A stretch of DNA of 40,315 nt from Terriglobales bacterium (GCA_015655195.1 JAATFM010000157.1:1-40315), one strand, 5' to 3'. Shown: positions 1-10,714, numbered from the stretch's first letter. The notes: generated by a model not told the origin, from the sequence alone. Numbers and translations: made by a program.

Positions 1-431
1 CGCCATTCAGGCGGGGAGCTTTCAACATCCGTTCTAAGGGATGCCAACGAAAAGAAGGGACAACGGCGTTGGGTTGCAAGGTGGCTGATGAAGATCGCAG
101 CTTGAAGATGCCAAATGCGAAGCGTTGGGGAAGGATTTGCTATGTGGTCTCATTTCCGGCGCGGTGTCGTCTGGTCACGCTACGGCCTCTTTGGGGGTGC
201 TGTTGTCATGGCGGAAGTGAAATCGCCAAGATGGCTGAAGAACAGCGTGGAGAGTTGGATTCACTGTTCGAGAGCGACTCCCTCCAGGCTTCTCCAGGCG
301 CGGATATAATCATTTGGCTTGTTTCAGAAAGAAATAGCGAGATAGACGTTGCGTGCGCCTGTGCGCCGCATCAATTGAGTGTATAGGTGGCCAGGAATGG
401 TCGAGGCTAGGTTATAGAAGAAACCGCCAGG
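1..431. other. Left-edge stretch without a supportable gene
   Basis: No convincing gene is seen here. Several short open frames exist on the plus strand (for example 69-386), but they lack a ribosome site, have no recognisable domain and have the uneven composition of random frames. The stretch adjoins a transposase remnant and an inverted repeat, so it is best read as decayed mobile-element or intergenic DNA. Confidence 0.5.
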
Positions 432-540
432 ATCAAAGGCGGACGTAAATTCCGCGTGCGACTCTTCGTTGGGCAACTACATACTTGACACACAAAAATA
501 TGTAGTTGCCCTGATTTGACGCCAGATGTCCGCCTTCGAT
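432..540. repeat. Nested inverted repeat
   Basis: Two inverted repeats are nested. The inner one is perfect over 13 bp: GGGCAACTACATA at 471-483 pairs with TATGTAGTTGCCC at 499-511 across a 15-nt loop. The outer one pairs AAGGCGGAC at 436-444 with GTCCGCCTT at 528-536, and extends with mismatches to about 15 bp (432-446 against roughly 526-540). There is no U-tract, so an ordinary terminator is unlikely. It may be an end structure of a mobile element, since a transposase fragment starts about 20 bp further right. Confidence 0.7.
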
Positions 541-660
541 TGAAGGATAGATTCTACAGATTTAGCGCCCGCGAAGGTTGCATCCACGAACGCCTCATCC
601 AGATCCAGCTTGCCTCGCTCATGCAAAATTGAGACACTCGCACCGGCTACGCCTTGGTGC
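540..660 (-). mobile_element. IS5-family (IS427-like) transposase remnant
   Basis: On the minus strand, about 660 to 561 translates to a short stretch containing LHERGKLDLDEAFVDATFA followed by GAK. This resembles the conserved block with the second catalytic-domain Asp of IS5-family transposases (family pattern GKLDL-EAFIDATFAGAKKGG). After the GAK lysine the similarity stops, the frame runs about 90 nt further without family resemblance and then ends. No start, no other DDE residues and no terminal repeats were found, so this is a broken fragment. It lies seven bases beyond the 3' end of the multicopper oxidase gene, whose own C-terminus is intact. Confidence 0.6.
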
Positions 661-666
661 GGGCTC

Positions 667-2292
667 CTATTCCTCGGCGGGCAGCACTTCGTAGGGGCGC
701 ATCATTTCGTTGTCTTCGTGCTCCAGGATATGGCAGTGCCAGACGTAGCGGCCAGCGTAGCCCGTGAAGGGCACGATGATGCGTGTGACGGTGTGCGAGT
801 TCACGCGCACGGTGTCCTTCCATCCCATCTCGTTTTCTTCGGGCGGCATGATGGCGCTGGTGTAGCGCAGCTTGTTGTTGTAGGTGTAATCGAAGGCGTC
901 GAAGCGGCGGCGATCGAGAACCTGAAAGCGCACCATGTGCAGATGAATCGGGTGCGTGTCGTCGGTGAGATTTGCCAACTCCCAGATTTCGGTCGTGTTC
1001 AGCACCGGTTTCTCCGTAATGGGCGCGTGCCACGGCGTCTTGTTCAGCAGCATTCCCATGGACTCGGCCACGAGGCTCAGGTTTTCGTCGAGTGTGAGGC
1101 GGCGCGTCTGCACGGCGGCGGATTCGGCGATGCGCGGCACGGGGCGCAGTGCAGAAGGAAGCGCGCTGGTGTCAGTAACGGGCGATGAGCCGACGCGGAA
1201 TTCCATGAGCGTGAAGGGCTGGCTTTCAAGCTGAATCTTAGCGCCGCGGCTCTGAGAGAAGTCAATGACGAGGTCGGCGCGCTCGCCGGGCGCGAGCAGT
1301 AGGTACTTTGTCATTATCGGCGCGGGCAGAAGGCCCTGATCGGTGCCGATCTGCTGCATTGCGCCGCCGCCGGAGAGCGAAAGCCGGTAGAACCGGCCAT
1401 TGGCCGCATTCAGCACGCGGAAGCGATACTTGCGCGGCTCCACGTCTAGGTATGGGAAGAGCTTTCCGTTGACGAGATGCGCTTCGCCGAAGACCTCCGG
1501 CACCCAGGGCCGCTCGGGATCGGAGGAGACCGGATAGCTCAGGCTGCCGTCGGGCTTGAGGTCGCGGTCGGCCAGCACCAGCGGAATCTCGTAGCGCCCG
1601 CTGGGCAGGTTAAGCGCATCTTCCGCGGCATCGCGCACGATGTAGAGGCCGAAGAGCCCGGCGTAAATGTTGAGCCGGTTAATGCCCATCGCGTGGTCGT
1701 GATACCAGAGCAGGGCAGCGTCCTGCTGGTTGGGGTAGTAGTAGGTTTTCGACGTGCCGGGCAGATACCAGTCGTCCGGATAGCCGTCGCTCTCGGCTGG
1801 TGTGCGACCGCCGTGCAGGTGCACCACGCCGCGGACCTCAGGCATCTCTTTCTCTGCGCCGTGCAACGTGTGATCGATGGGCAGAAAGTGCTTTTGCGAC
1901 AGGTTGTTGGCCCATTCGATAAGCTGGCCCTCGCCGCTGCGTGTGTCGAAAAGCACGCCGGGGACCTGGCCGCCGTAGGCCCACAGGCGCGTTGGAGGCA
2001 GATCGCGGTGCAGTTTGGCTGAGATTTCCTGCATGGCGACGCGGTAAAACGGCACGCGTTCGCCTGTTGCGCCGGGTGCGGCACGGCGCTCCTGTGGTCT
2101 GGCAGCCCGCATCAGAGGTAGCGGATCGACGAAGCGCTCCAGCTTGCCGGAATCGAGATTCGGCGTCTCGTCCTTCGACATCTTCGCATTCGGCATTTTG
2201 GAGGACTGGCTGAGAGCCCGCGCAAGGGAGGGCGTGGATGCGCCGGCCACGGCAAGTGCGGACCGGCCTAAGAAACTTCGGCGTGTAATCAA
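667..2292 (-). CDS. Multicopper oxidase, CotA/bilirubin oxidase-like, Tat-exported
   Basis: Predicted periplasmic multicopper oxidase of 541 residues that would oxidise a phenolic, bilirubin-like or metal substrate with reduction of O2 to water. A Tat signal (TRRSFLG, then a hydrophobic stretch) opens the protein. All copper-ligand blocks are visible: HLH at 158-160, HDH at 198-200, HPIHLH near 450, and HCHILEHEDNEM at 519-530 with the Cys520 type-1 ligand and a Met530 axial ligand. The HCH-x3-H-x4-M ending and the overall length fit the CotA-type three-domain family rather than small laccases. The start is a TTG codon; this choice keeps the full Tat signal, but the ribosome site is weak. It lies 113 bp downstream of the phosphoesterase on the same strand, with a hairpin and a palindrome between them, so separate transcription is likely. 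Substrate is unknown. Confidence 0.93.
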   Translation of the reverse strand: MITRRSFLGRSALAVAGASTPSLARALSQSSKMPNAKMSKDETPNLDSGKLERFVDPLPLMRAARPQERRAAPGATGERVPFYRVAMQEISAKLHRDLPPTRLWAYGGQVPGVLFDTRSGEGQLIEWANNLSQKHFLPIDHTLHGAEKEMPEVRGVVHLHGGRTPAESDGYPDDWYLPGTSKTYYYPNQQDAALLWYHDHAMGINRLNIYAGLFGLYIVRDAAEDALNLPSGRYEIPLVLADRDLKPDGSLSYPVSSDPERPWVPEVFGEAHLVNGKLFPYLDVEPRKYRFRVLNAANGRFYRLSLSGGGAMQQIGTDQGLLPAPIMTKYLLLAPGERADLVIDFSQSRGAKIQLESQPFTLMEFRVGSSPVTDTSALPSALRPVPRIAESAAVQTRRLTLDENLSLVAESMGMLLNKTPWHAPITEKPVLNTTEIWELANLTDDTHPIHLHMVRFQVLDRRRFDAFDYTYNNKLRYTSAIMPPEENEMGWKDTVRVNSHTVTRIIVPFTGYAGRYVWHCHILEHEDNEMMRPYEVLPAEE

Positions 2293-2333
2293 GGGAGCGT
2301 CTCTCTTTATGTAACAAAAATAGCAGGGAATTA

Positions 2334-2349
2334 TGTCACGGATATGACA
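2334..2349. promoter_or_regulatory. Palindrome upstream of the multicopper oxidase (possible operator)
   Basis: TGTCA-N6-TGACA lies 42 bp upstream of the oxidase start. The 5-N6-5 geometry is that of Crp/Fnr-family and several other dimeric regulators. The arms are short, so chance occurrence is possible. Confidence 0.3.
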
Positions 2350-2350
2350 A

Positions 2351-2375
2351 GAGCGAGAGCTGTGCGCCCTCGCTC
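2351..2375 (-). terminator. Possible stem-loop terminator after the phosphoesterase gene
   Basis: GAGCGAG and CTCGCTC form a perfect 7-bp stem with an 11-nt loop, 31 nt past the phosphoesterase stop. On the minus strand it is followed by TTGTCAT, a poor U-tract, so termination is only plausible. Confidence 0.35.
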
Positions 2376-2405
2376 CTGCCGGTGATGGATTGGTGGAAGA
2401 ATCTG

Positions 2406-4061
2406 TTACCAGGGCTGTCCAAATCCCTGACCAAACCCGCCGTGCCCGTCTTCTTTCACGAGTCCGGTGTTGGGGTCGAGGATGTACTGCCCGTTGTTCG
2501 ACTCATGCGTAAAGTCGAACATGTTATTGATGGGATTGGCCAGAGCGTCAAAGGAACCCTGCCCGATCCGCTCGCCGCCCAGCCAGTTGTCTTCCACAAA
2601 GCGGAGAATCGAGGTCTGGTCGGTCATGGTGTGGTCGACGGCGTTGCTCTTGGCCCAGGGTGAAACCACGAGCAGCGGCAGGCGCGGACCATAGCCGCAG
2701 CGGCCCTGCGCGTGTTCCGCGTTCGGACCCGGCAGAGCAGCTTCGCCCGTGCCGCAGGCGGGCTTGCCATTCACGATGTCGGCCGCCGTGGAGGACTGAT
2801 TCACGATCTGGCCGAGCTGGTGGTCGTACCAGCCGTCCGAGTCGTCATAGGCGATAACGACCGCGGTCGAGTCCCAGTCGCGCTGTGCCTGGAGGAAGTT
2901 GATGACCGTCACCACAAAGTTCTGCTCGTCGATCGGGTCGGAGTAGCCGGCGTGTCCGTCCTGGTAGCCGGCGGCCTTCAGGTAGGAGACGGCCGGGAAG
3001 CTGCCGGCGCGCACCGCGTCGTAGAAATCCTGAATGTCGTACTGGTGGTTGGCGCCGTCGTCCGAGGTGCCGATGGCCGAGGGTGAGCTGGGCCGCTTGT
3101 GAGTCGGGTTGGCCGTGGAGGTGTAGTACTGGAAAGGCTGGTGGTGGGGAATGTAATCCGCCTTGTTTACGCCCGTTACCGAGGAGGTGGTGCTGCGGTT
3201 GCAGCCGGTGCTCTTGTTGGAGTTCACGGTCTTCAGATCGAAGCCGCCTTCAAAGAAGCCCCAGGTGATGCCTTTCTCGTTCAGCAGGTCGCCGATGTTC
3301 TTGCCGCTGAACTGCACGGTTTCCCCGGTCGTGGTGGAGCACTGGTCGCCCACGGGGTCGGCATCGCTGATGAGCGTCAGGCCGCCGTTGCCGTCGGAGA
3401 TGGTCGCGCCGCCGGGGTTAACGTCCTGGCTCACGCCGTTGAGCTGGCCGGAGATCAGGTTTACCGCGCCGTCGGTCGAGGGGCCAAAGTTCGTGTCGTA
3501 GGAGTTATCGTTGAGCGCGTAGCGCTGCGCGTAGTTCCAATAGGCCGTAACCGTGTTGCCGTCGTAGTAGCCCATGGTGAGGCCCTGCGTGGAGGTGATG
3601 CCGGCGTTGGGTCCGGAGGTCGGCGGAGGGCCAGCCGTGCCGACCGAGAGCGGAAACGCGTCCATCAGGCCAAAGTCGAATGCCGCCTGTTCCGGCGTGT
3701 AGTCGTGATCCTGGTCCGCGGTAAAGGCCTGCGAGCGGTCAAGCCGGAAAGGGTTCGTGGCGCCTTTTCCGTTTGCGGTGTTGCTGGCGTTCGGATTGTT
3801 GGTCAGGAGGGTTTCCGTCAGTCCGTTAACGGAGGGCGTTCCAGGCTTGGCAATAAATTTAGGCTCGCCCCTGGGGTTGAGCGCATAAGGATAGGTTCCA
3901 AAGTAGTGGTCGAAAGAGACATTTTCCTGAAAGATAACTACGAGGTGCTTGATGGGGGTCGCGGTTGTCTCTTGTCCGTGGGGACCGGCTGCCAGGATTG
4001 GCTGGGGCAACGTGCTGGTAGCGAGCAGCATTGCGAGAGAGGCGGCTGCGGCTTTCTTCAT
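2406..4061 (-). CDS. Exported phosphoesterase, phospholipase C / AcpA family
   Basis: Predicted secreted phosphoesterase of 551 residues (Phosphoesterase family, alkaline-phosphatase-like fold) that would hydrolyse phospholipids or other phosphate esters outside the cytoplasm. A Sec signal peptide (MKKAAAASLAMLLATSTLPQ, cleavage near ILAAG) opens it. The hallmark metal-site block ENVSFDHYFGTYP follows at about 46-58. A second block, AYDDSDGWYDHQ, lies in the C-terminal third and corresponds to the Asp/His metal ligands of the family. A strong GGAGGT ribosome site lies eight bases before the ATG. The length fits acid-phosphatase/phospholipase C members that lack the extra C-terminal repeats of haemolytic phospholipase C. 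Substrate preference between phospholipid and phosphomonoester cannot be told from sequence. Confidence 0.92.
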   Translation of the reverse strand: MKKAAAASLAMLLATSTLPQPILAAGPHGQETTATPIKHLVVIFQENVSFDHYFGTYPYALNPRGEPKFIAKPGTPSVNGLTETLLTNNPNASNTANGKGATNPFRLDRSQAFTADQDHDYTPEQAAFDFGLMDAFPLSVGTAGPPPTSGPNAGITSTQGLTMGYYDGNTVTAYWNYAQRYALNDNSYDTNFGPSTDGAVNLISGQLNGVSQDVNPGGATISDGNGGLTLISDADPVGDQCSTTTGETVQFSGKNIGDLLNEKGITWGFFEGGFDLKTVNSNKSTGCNRSTTSSVTGVNKADYIPHHQPFQYYTSTANPTHKRPSSPSAIGTSDDGANHQYDIQDFYDAVRAGSFPAVSYLKAAGYQDGHAGYSDPIDEQNFVVTVINFLQAQRDWDSTAVVIAYDDSDGWYDHQLGQIVNQSSTAADIVNGKPACGTGEAALPGPNAEHAQGRCGYGPRLPLLVVSPWAKSNAVDHTMTDQTSILRFVEDNWLGGERIGQGSFDALANPINNMFDFTHESNNGQYILDPNTGLVKEDGHGGFGQGFGQPW

Positions 4062-4298
4062 TTATAACCTCCAATTCGCCGTGAGGGACGGCGCTCGGCA
4101 ATTCTCGCCGGTAATCGTAAAAGGACGGTCAATAGTTTGCGAATGGAGGAAGAATTGAGTCCTTTAGTAACGTGATGATTTCATGGATGAGATTACGAAC
4201 TGAAGCAGGCCGGATTCGCATTGGAGCGCGCAACCGGCGGCGGGTGAGGCGGTTTTCCGCAACGCGCATCGAAGAATCGCGTCTATAAAGACGAAGCC

Positions 4299-5468
4299 AT
4301 GTCTTTCCCGATCAATATGCGATTCTCAACTGCTTCCAGATTTGCTGCTTTCGGCCTTGCTGTTTTCGCTATTGCTGCCGTCTGCCCGGCCCAGCAGACG
4401 CCTGCCCCCGCAGCTTCGGGCACGGTTCTCCGCCTGCAAGCCCGCGAAGTCGTGCTGCCGGTTACCGTCCGCGACAAGCACGGCGCGCTGGTGACGACCC
4501 TCCAGAAGAGCGACTTTACGCTCAGCGAGGACGGCCGCCCGCAGGTCATCAAGAGCTTTGCCCACGAGAGCAACCTGCCCTTCCGCCTCGGCCTGCTCGT
4601 CGATACCAGCCGCAGCATGAGCAATGTGATGCAGCCGGTGCGCGACGCCACAGGCAAGTTCGTCGACCTGATGCTGCCCGCGCCGCCGGCTTCGGGCACA
4701 GCCCCGCAGGCAAAGGCAAAAGACGAGGCATTTCTTATCCACTTCGACCGTCAGGTAGAGCTGTTGCAGGATTTCACCAACTCGCGCGAGAAGCTGCACC
4801 ACGAGCTTGACGGAATGACCGCCTCCCAGGAGGAGCGCTATGAGGGCACGGACTCCGGTGGTGGCAGCAGCGACGACCATGCGCGCCACAACCGCGGCGG
4901 AACGCAGCTTTACGACGCGATTTATCTGGCCTCCGACGAACTGATGAAATCGAAGGACGGGCGCAAGGCGCTGGTAGTCTTTTCCGACGGCGGCGACCGC
5001 GGCAGCAAGGAGACGCTGAACGACGCCGTGGATGCGGCGGACCGCGCCAATGTCGTCATCTACACCATTTACTTCAAAGGCGAGCAGGAGCACGCCGGCG
5101 GGGGAGGCTTTCCCGGGGGCGGTCATCGCGGGGGCATGGGCGGTGGCTATCCGGGAGGCGGGGGCGGTTATCCCAGCGGCGGTCATCGCGGCGGCCAGCC
5201 CACCGGAGCCAACGGCGTGGACGGCAAGAAGATTATGCAGCAGATTGCCGACCGCACCGGAGGCCACGCCTTCGAGGCGAAGAAGAAGGACGATCTCGAA
5301 CCCATTTACAAGCAAATCGAGGCAGAGCTGCGAAACCAGTACCTGCTTACCTACACACCGGACAAGGTGGACAATGAGGGCGGCTTCCACAAGGTCGCGC
5401 TTAAGGCCAGCAAGGACGACCTGATCGTAGCAACGCGCGAAGGCTACTACGCCCCGGAGAGCAAATAA
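4299..5468 (+). CDS. VWFA-domain protein of the acidobacterial type
   Basis: Exported protein of 389 residues with a von Willebrand A domain. After a signal peptide (hydrophobic core AAFGLAVFAIAAVCPAQ) comes the module REVVLPVTVRDKHGALVTTL with QKSDFTLSEDG, typical of the acidobacterial VWFA-related family. The metal-binding MIDAS motif is DTSRS in LLVDTSRSM (about residue 102). A glycine/proline/histidine-rich insert (about 267-302, two similar units containing GGHRGG) interrupts the domain before its last helices. An internal ATG six codons downstream is an alternative start; neither has a strong ribosome site. Members are usually thought to mediate adhesion or protein assembly at the envelope, but no partner is encoded here. 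It is divergent from the phosphoesterase and followed by a repeat-rich convergent intergenic region. Confidence 0.9.
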   Translation: MSFPINMRFSTASRFAAFGLAVFAIAAVCPAQQTPAPAASGTVLRLQAREVVLPVTVRDKHGALVTTLQKSDFTLSEDGRPQVIKSFAHESNLPFRLGLLVDTSRSMSNVMQPVRDATGKFVDLMLPAPPASGTAPQAKAKDEAFLIHFDRQVELLQDFTNSREKLHHELDGMTASQEERYEGTDSGGGSSDDHARHNRGGTQLYDAIYLASDELMKSKDGRKALVVFSDGGDRGSKETLNDAVDAADRANVVIYTIYFKGEQEHAGGGGFPGGGHRGGMGGGYPGGGGGYPSGGHRGGQPTGANGVDGKKIMQQIADRTGGHAFEAKKKDDLEPIYKQIEAELRNQYLLTYTPDKVDNEGGFHKVALKASKDDLIVATREGYYAPESK

Positions 5469-5486
5469 ACAAACTCACCACAGAAG

Positions 5487-5540
5487 TGTCATCCTGAACG
5501 TAGCCGTTTTTCAGGCGGAGCGAAGGACCTGTTTTTGTTC
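5487..5540. repeat. Short dispersed element with GTCATCCTGA...GCGAAGGACC
   Basis: Just after the VWA gene the sequence reads GTGTCATCCTGAAC, then GGAGCGAAGGACCTG. This resembles a widespread intergenic element of bacterial genomes (GTCATCCTGAGCGAAG...GAAGGACC). Partial echoes of GTCATCCTG occur at about 8713 and 35727. Confidence 0.35.
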
Positions 5541-5560
5541 TTCGACCGTTCTTCCACAAA

Positions 5561-5602
5561 AGCCGGGTGCCCCGGGTCCCTGGTGTTGGGACCTGGGATA
5601 CC
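5561..5602. repeat. Dispersed repeat module E
   Basis: A copy of the module that reads, in the other direction, CTATCCCAGGTCCC...GGGACC(T/C)GGGGCACCCGG. Other copies are at 17731-17770, 23165-23202 and 39851-39893. It folds into a GC-rich hairpin and here lies between two convergent genes. Confidence 0.75.
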
Positions 5603-5670
5603 ACCACCGTCGACCCTCCCGTATTTTGGTCGTGGGCCAATTTGAACTTGCTTTGAAAGGGCACGACTGG

Positions 5671-5695
5671 TAGGCCGGGGATTTATCCCCGGCAA
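5671..5695. repeat. Dispersed repeat module A
   Basis: TAGGCC followed by GGGGATTTATCCCC and GGC: a near-perfect palindrome. The same module occurs at 20025-20054, 30557-30580, 30610-30634 and 32146-32170. Confidence 0.8.
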
Positions 5696-5725
5696 CTGAA
5701 CTCAGCGCTCCCGAATGTTTTGTAA

Positions 5726-5782
5726 CAGGCACGATTTTAGCCGTGCCAAATGAGCCGCCTAAGAAAATGGGCTTCAGCCCCC
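5726..5782. repeat. Dispersed repeat modules D and B
   Basis: GGCACGATTTTAGCCGTGCC (module D, palindromic) is followed at 5769-5782 by GGGCTTCAGCCC (module B core). Related copies: D at 22360-22386, B at 20071-20100, 30655-30682 and 32105-32125. Modules A, D and B together fill the gap between the VWA gene and ppdK. Confidence 0.75.
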
Positions 5783-5810
5783 GAACACAAATTCCTCCAC
5801 GCAAATAATC

Positions 5811-5849
5811 AAGCGGCAGGAGCGGTTCCTGGCCGCGCCCCTGCCGCTT
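5811..5849 (-). terminator. Stem-loop terminator after ppdK
   Basis: AAGCGGCAGG (5811-5820) and CCTGCCGCTT (5840-5849) form a perfect 10-bp stem, 17 nt beyond the ppdK stop codon. On the minus strand it is followed by GATTATTTG, a modest T-rich tail. Position and stability favour a terminator for ppdK. Confidence 0.6.
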
Positions 5850-5865
5850 TTGCCCGGTTTGCCGC

Positions 5866-8613
<2,748 letters not shown>

Positions 8614-8859
8614 AACTCCTCCTGCGCTCGCGTGAGGCCGGTCGTCAGGAGGGTGAAGGGCGCTTGCTCAGCTTCCCGCAGCGACTGTCCAACGGAAGCG
8701 GGGCGCGTGCGAGTCATCCTGCGCGGCTGGCTGCTCTTCGCGGCAGCTTGGTATTAGTTCAGGGCAGTGAGAATTGGCTGTGTCGCGCATCACAGGGCAT
8801 TGGGCGCTATCTCATAATCTGGCCCTCGTTTGGGCCGTAGATGGTTGATGAGACAGCTT

Positions 8860-9189
8860 CTACGCGGCGGTACGTTGCGCATAGCAGCGGCCCGCTCCCG
8901 GCATGACAAAAATCCGGTCCAGCCCGAGCAGCGAAAGCACCTCTGCCACGCGCGGCCGCACGTTGAGCAGGTAAAAAAAATGACCCGCCGAGCGCGCCCG
9001 CTCATGGAGCAGGATCAGCGCCGAGATTCCAGCCGCGTCAATGCGCTCGATAGCCGAGCAATCGAGCGCCGCGTCGCCCGAGCGGACCGCCGGTTCCAGG
9101 CGCGCCACAAGCCGCAGGTCGCTGCCGCGTACCAACTCCGTAATCCCCTCCGGCGCAATCGCCTCAACTGTGTTCCATGTTGTAGTCAT
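8860..9189 (-). CDS. STAS-domain protein (anti-sigma-factor-antagonist or MlaB-like)
   Basis: Small cytoplasmic STAS-fold protein of 109 residues. The core LDCSAIERIDAAGISALILL followed by an amphipathic helix and LLNVRPRVAEVLSLLGLDRIF is typical of SpoIIAA/RsbV-type antagonists and of the phospholipid-transport subunit MlaB. The Ser/Thr that is phosphorylated in partner-switching antagonists (D-S-S-G) is replaced by Ala here (D51-A-A-G54), so regulation by an anti-sigma kinase is doubtful. I chose the ATG at 9189 because GGAGAG lies about ten bases upstream; an in-frame ATG at 9216 would overlap that site. No anti-sigma or mla gene is adjacent. A 12-bp hairpin sits in its leader. Confidence 0.75.
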   Translation of the reverse strand: MTTTWNTVEAIAPEGITELVRGSDLRLVARLEPAVRSGDAALDCSAIERIDAAGISALILLHERARSAGHFFYLLNVRPRVAEVLSLLGLDRIFVMPGAGRCYAQRTAA

Positions 9190-9244
9190 TGCAAAACTCT
9201 CCTTCAATCTCATCATGCAGTCTCATTCCTGTCATCTCATTCAT

Positions 9245-9281
9245 GGTGCGGCACAGCGCTTGATCGTTTCTGTGCAGCACC
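9245..9281. promoter_or_regulatory. Hairpin in the STAS gene leader
   Basis: GGTGCGGCACAG (9245-9256) pairs with CTGTGCAGCACC (9270-9281): 11 of 12 positions are complementary, with a 13-nt loop. It lies about 55 nt upstream of the STAS start. There is no T-run on either side, so it is more likely a structured leader or an operator than a terminator. Confidence 0.45.
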
Positions 9282-9356
9282 GTATTGCTACATCTACCTG
9301 CACCCACGCTGCCAAACCGCGTCCGGGTGTGAACTATGGTCAAATCAAGGAGATAC

Positions 9357-9500
9357 GTGCGTGGCCGGGACGATGCAATGCGAATCCACCTGTGCGATTT
9401 CGTCCCCGGCGTTCACAATCGAACATGTATTGAGCACTACGCAGCAGGAAGGGGAGCGGTTCCATCGAGCGGCAATCGGCCAAGCCGGCGGAAGGGGTAA
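9357..9500 (+). CDS. Doubtful leader ORF before queG
   Basis: A GTG-started frame of 47 codons follows AAGGAG with only four bases between. It stops (TAA) six bases before the TTG start of queG, inside the queG ribosome site, in a different frame. The peptide (MRGRDDAMRIHLCDFVPGV...) has no recognised family. It could be a translated leader coupled to queG, or chance. Confidence 0.2.
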   Translation: MRGRDDAMRIHLCDFVPGVHNRTCIEHYAAGRGAVPSSGNRPSRRKG

Positions 9501-9505
9501 CGGAT

Positions 9506-10714
9506 TTGGTTCCGGCGCAGGCGCACGCGTTGGCGAACTCTGGCGAATTTGCTGACCCGGAACAGATTCGCGCCCTCGCCCAGCAAGCCGGATTCACGGA
9601 AGCCGGAATTGTGGCGCTGCCCCACGCGCGGGAAGCCCGTGACGCGGCGCGATTGGCAGAGTGGCTCGGCGAGGGTCGCGCCGGAACCATGCAGTATCTG
9701 GAACGGACCAACGAGGCCGGTGAGCCGGTTCGCGCCCGTCCCGCCATTCCATTTCCGTGGGCGCGGACGGCGATTGTCTGCATGGCAAGCTACAACACCG
9801 TGCAGCCACGCTCCATCGATCCCGCGCCTGCCGATGCTGCATGGATTGCTCGCTACGCACAGTCGAGCCGAGCGGACGAGGGCGGCCAGCGCCGCCCCAG
9901 CGACTACCACAAAGTTTTGCTCAAGCGCCTGCGCATTCTCGAATCGAAGCTGCATGAACAGCACGGCGAATTTGAATCCCGTGCCTACGTCGATACCGGG
10001 CCGGTCGTCGAGCGCTCACTGGCCGTTGCCGCCGGACTTGGATGGCAGGCGAAAAACACCTGCCTGATTCATCCGCAGCACGGCTCGTACACGTTTCTTG
10101 CTGTTCTACTCACCTCACTGCCTGTCCAAAAAGTAAAAGAGCCAACGGCTCCTCCCACGGCGCTTCCCGATCGCTGCGGCACCTGCCGCCGCTGTATTGA
10201 GGCCTGCCCGACGAATGCGCTTATTGCGCCCTACCAGATGGACGCAAGGCTCTGCATCTCCTATCTCACCATCGAGCACCGCGGCCCGATTGAGTCTGTG
10301 CTGATGGAGCAGATGGGCCGCCAGGTCTTCGGCTGCGACATCTGCCAGGATGTCTGCCCGTGGAACAGCAAGGCATCTCGTAAATTGCCGATTGCCGCAG
10401 ACGAAAGCCTCGCGTCGCGCCCCGAGCTTGTAAACCCCACTCTCGACTGGCTTGCCTCGCTCGACGAGCAGGCATGGGAGAAGCTCTTTAACGGCTCGCC
10501 GGTTCGTCGCTCAGGCTTCCGCGGCCTGCGCCGCAATATCGCAATCGCGATGGGAAACAGCGGCCAGCGACGCTTTGCGCCACAGCTCAGAGAATGGAGC
10601 GGCGAGCCAGGCGACGGGCTTCGAGACGAGTCACGTCAAAAGGCAGCGGACGACGGACTTCGCGCCGCCGCACAGTGGGCTCTTGAGAAATTGAAAGATA
10701 GTTCAGAGGATTGA
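9506..10714 (+). CDS. queG: Epoxyqueuosine reductase
   Basis: Cytoplasmic cobalamin-dependent iron-sulfur enzyme of 402 residues that reduces epoxyqueuosine to queuosine in the wobble position of GUN-anticodon tRNAs. The N-terminal reductase part contains the family block YVDTGPVVERSLAVAAGLGW with the catalytic Asp. A two-cluster ferredoxin domain follows, C224-x2-C227-x2-C230-x3-C234-P and C277-x2-C280-x3-C284-P. A C-terminal HEAT-like helical region (FRGLRRNIAIAMGNSG onward) closes the protein. The start is TTG, chosen because GAAGGGG lies just upstream. It stands alone, with no other queuosine gene in the window. Confidence 0.95.
   Translation: MVPAQAHALANSGEFADPEQIRALAQQAGFTEAGIVALPHAREARDAARLAEWLGEGRAGTMQYLERTNEAGEPVRARPAIPFPWARTAIVCMASYNTVQPRSIDPAPADAAWIARYAQSSRADEGGQRRPSDYHKVLLKRLRILESKLHEQHGEFESRAYVDTGPVVERSLAVAAGLGWQAKNTCLIHPQHGSYTFLAVLLTSLPVQKVKEPTAPPTALPDRCGTCRRCIEACPTNALIAPYQMDARLCISYLTIEHRGPIESVLMEQMGRQVFGCDICQDVCPWNSKASRKLPIAADESLASRPELVNPTLDWLASLDEQAWEKLFNGSPVRRSGFRGLRRNIAIAMGNSGQRRFAPQLREWSGEPGDGLRDESRQKAADDGLRAAAQWALEKLKDSSED

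Larger units (their letters stand above)
9190..9505. other. Divergent intergenic region between the STAS gene and queG
   Basis: This 316-bp gap must hold promoters for both flanking genes, but no clear -35/-10 pair was found. It contains a 12-bp imperfect hairpin (9245-9281) and a doubtful 47-codon ORF (9357-9500). Confidence 0.5.

Noticed and set aside
69-386. 105-codon frame near the left edge
   Set aside because: No ribosome site, no recognised domain, and unusual Cys/Trp content typical of chance frames.
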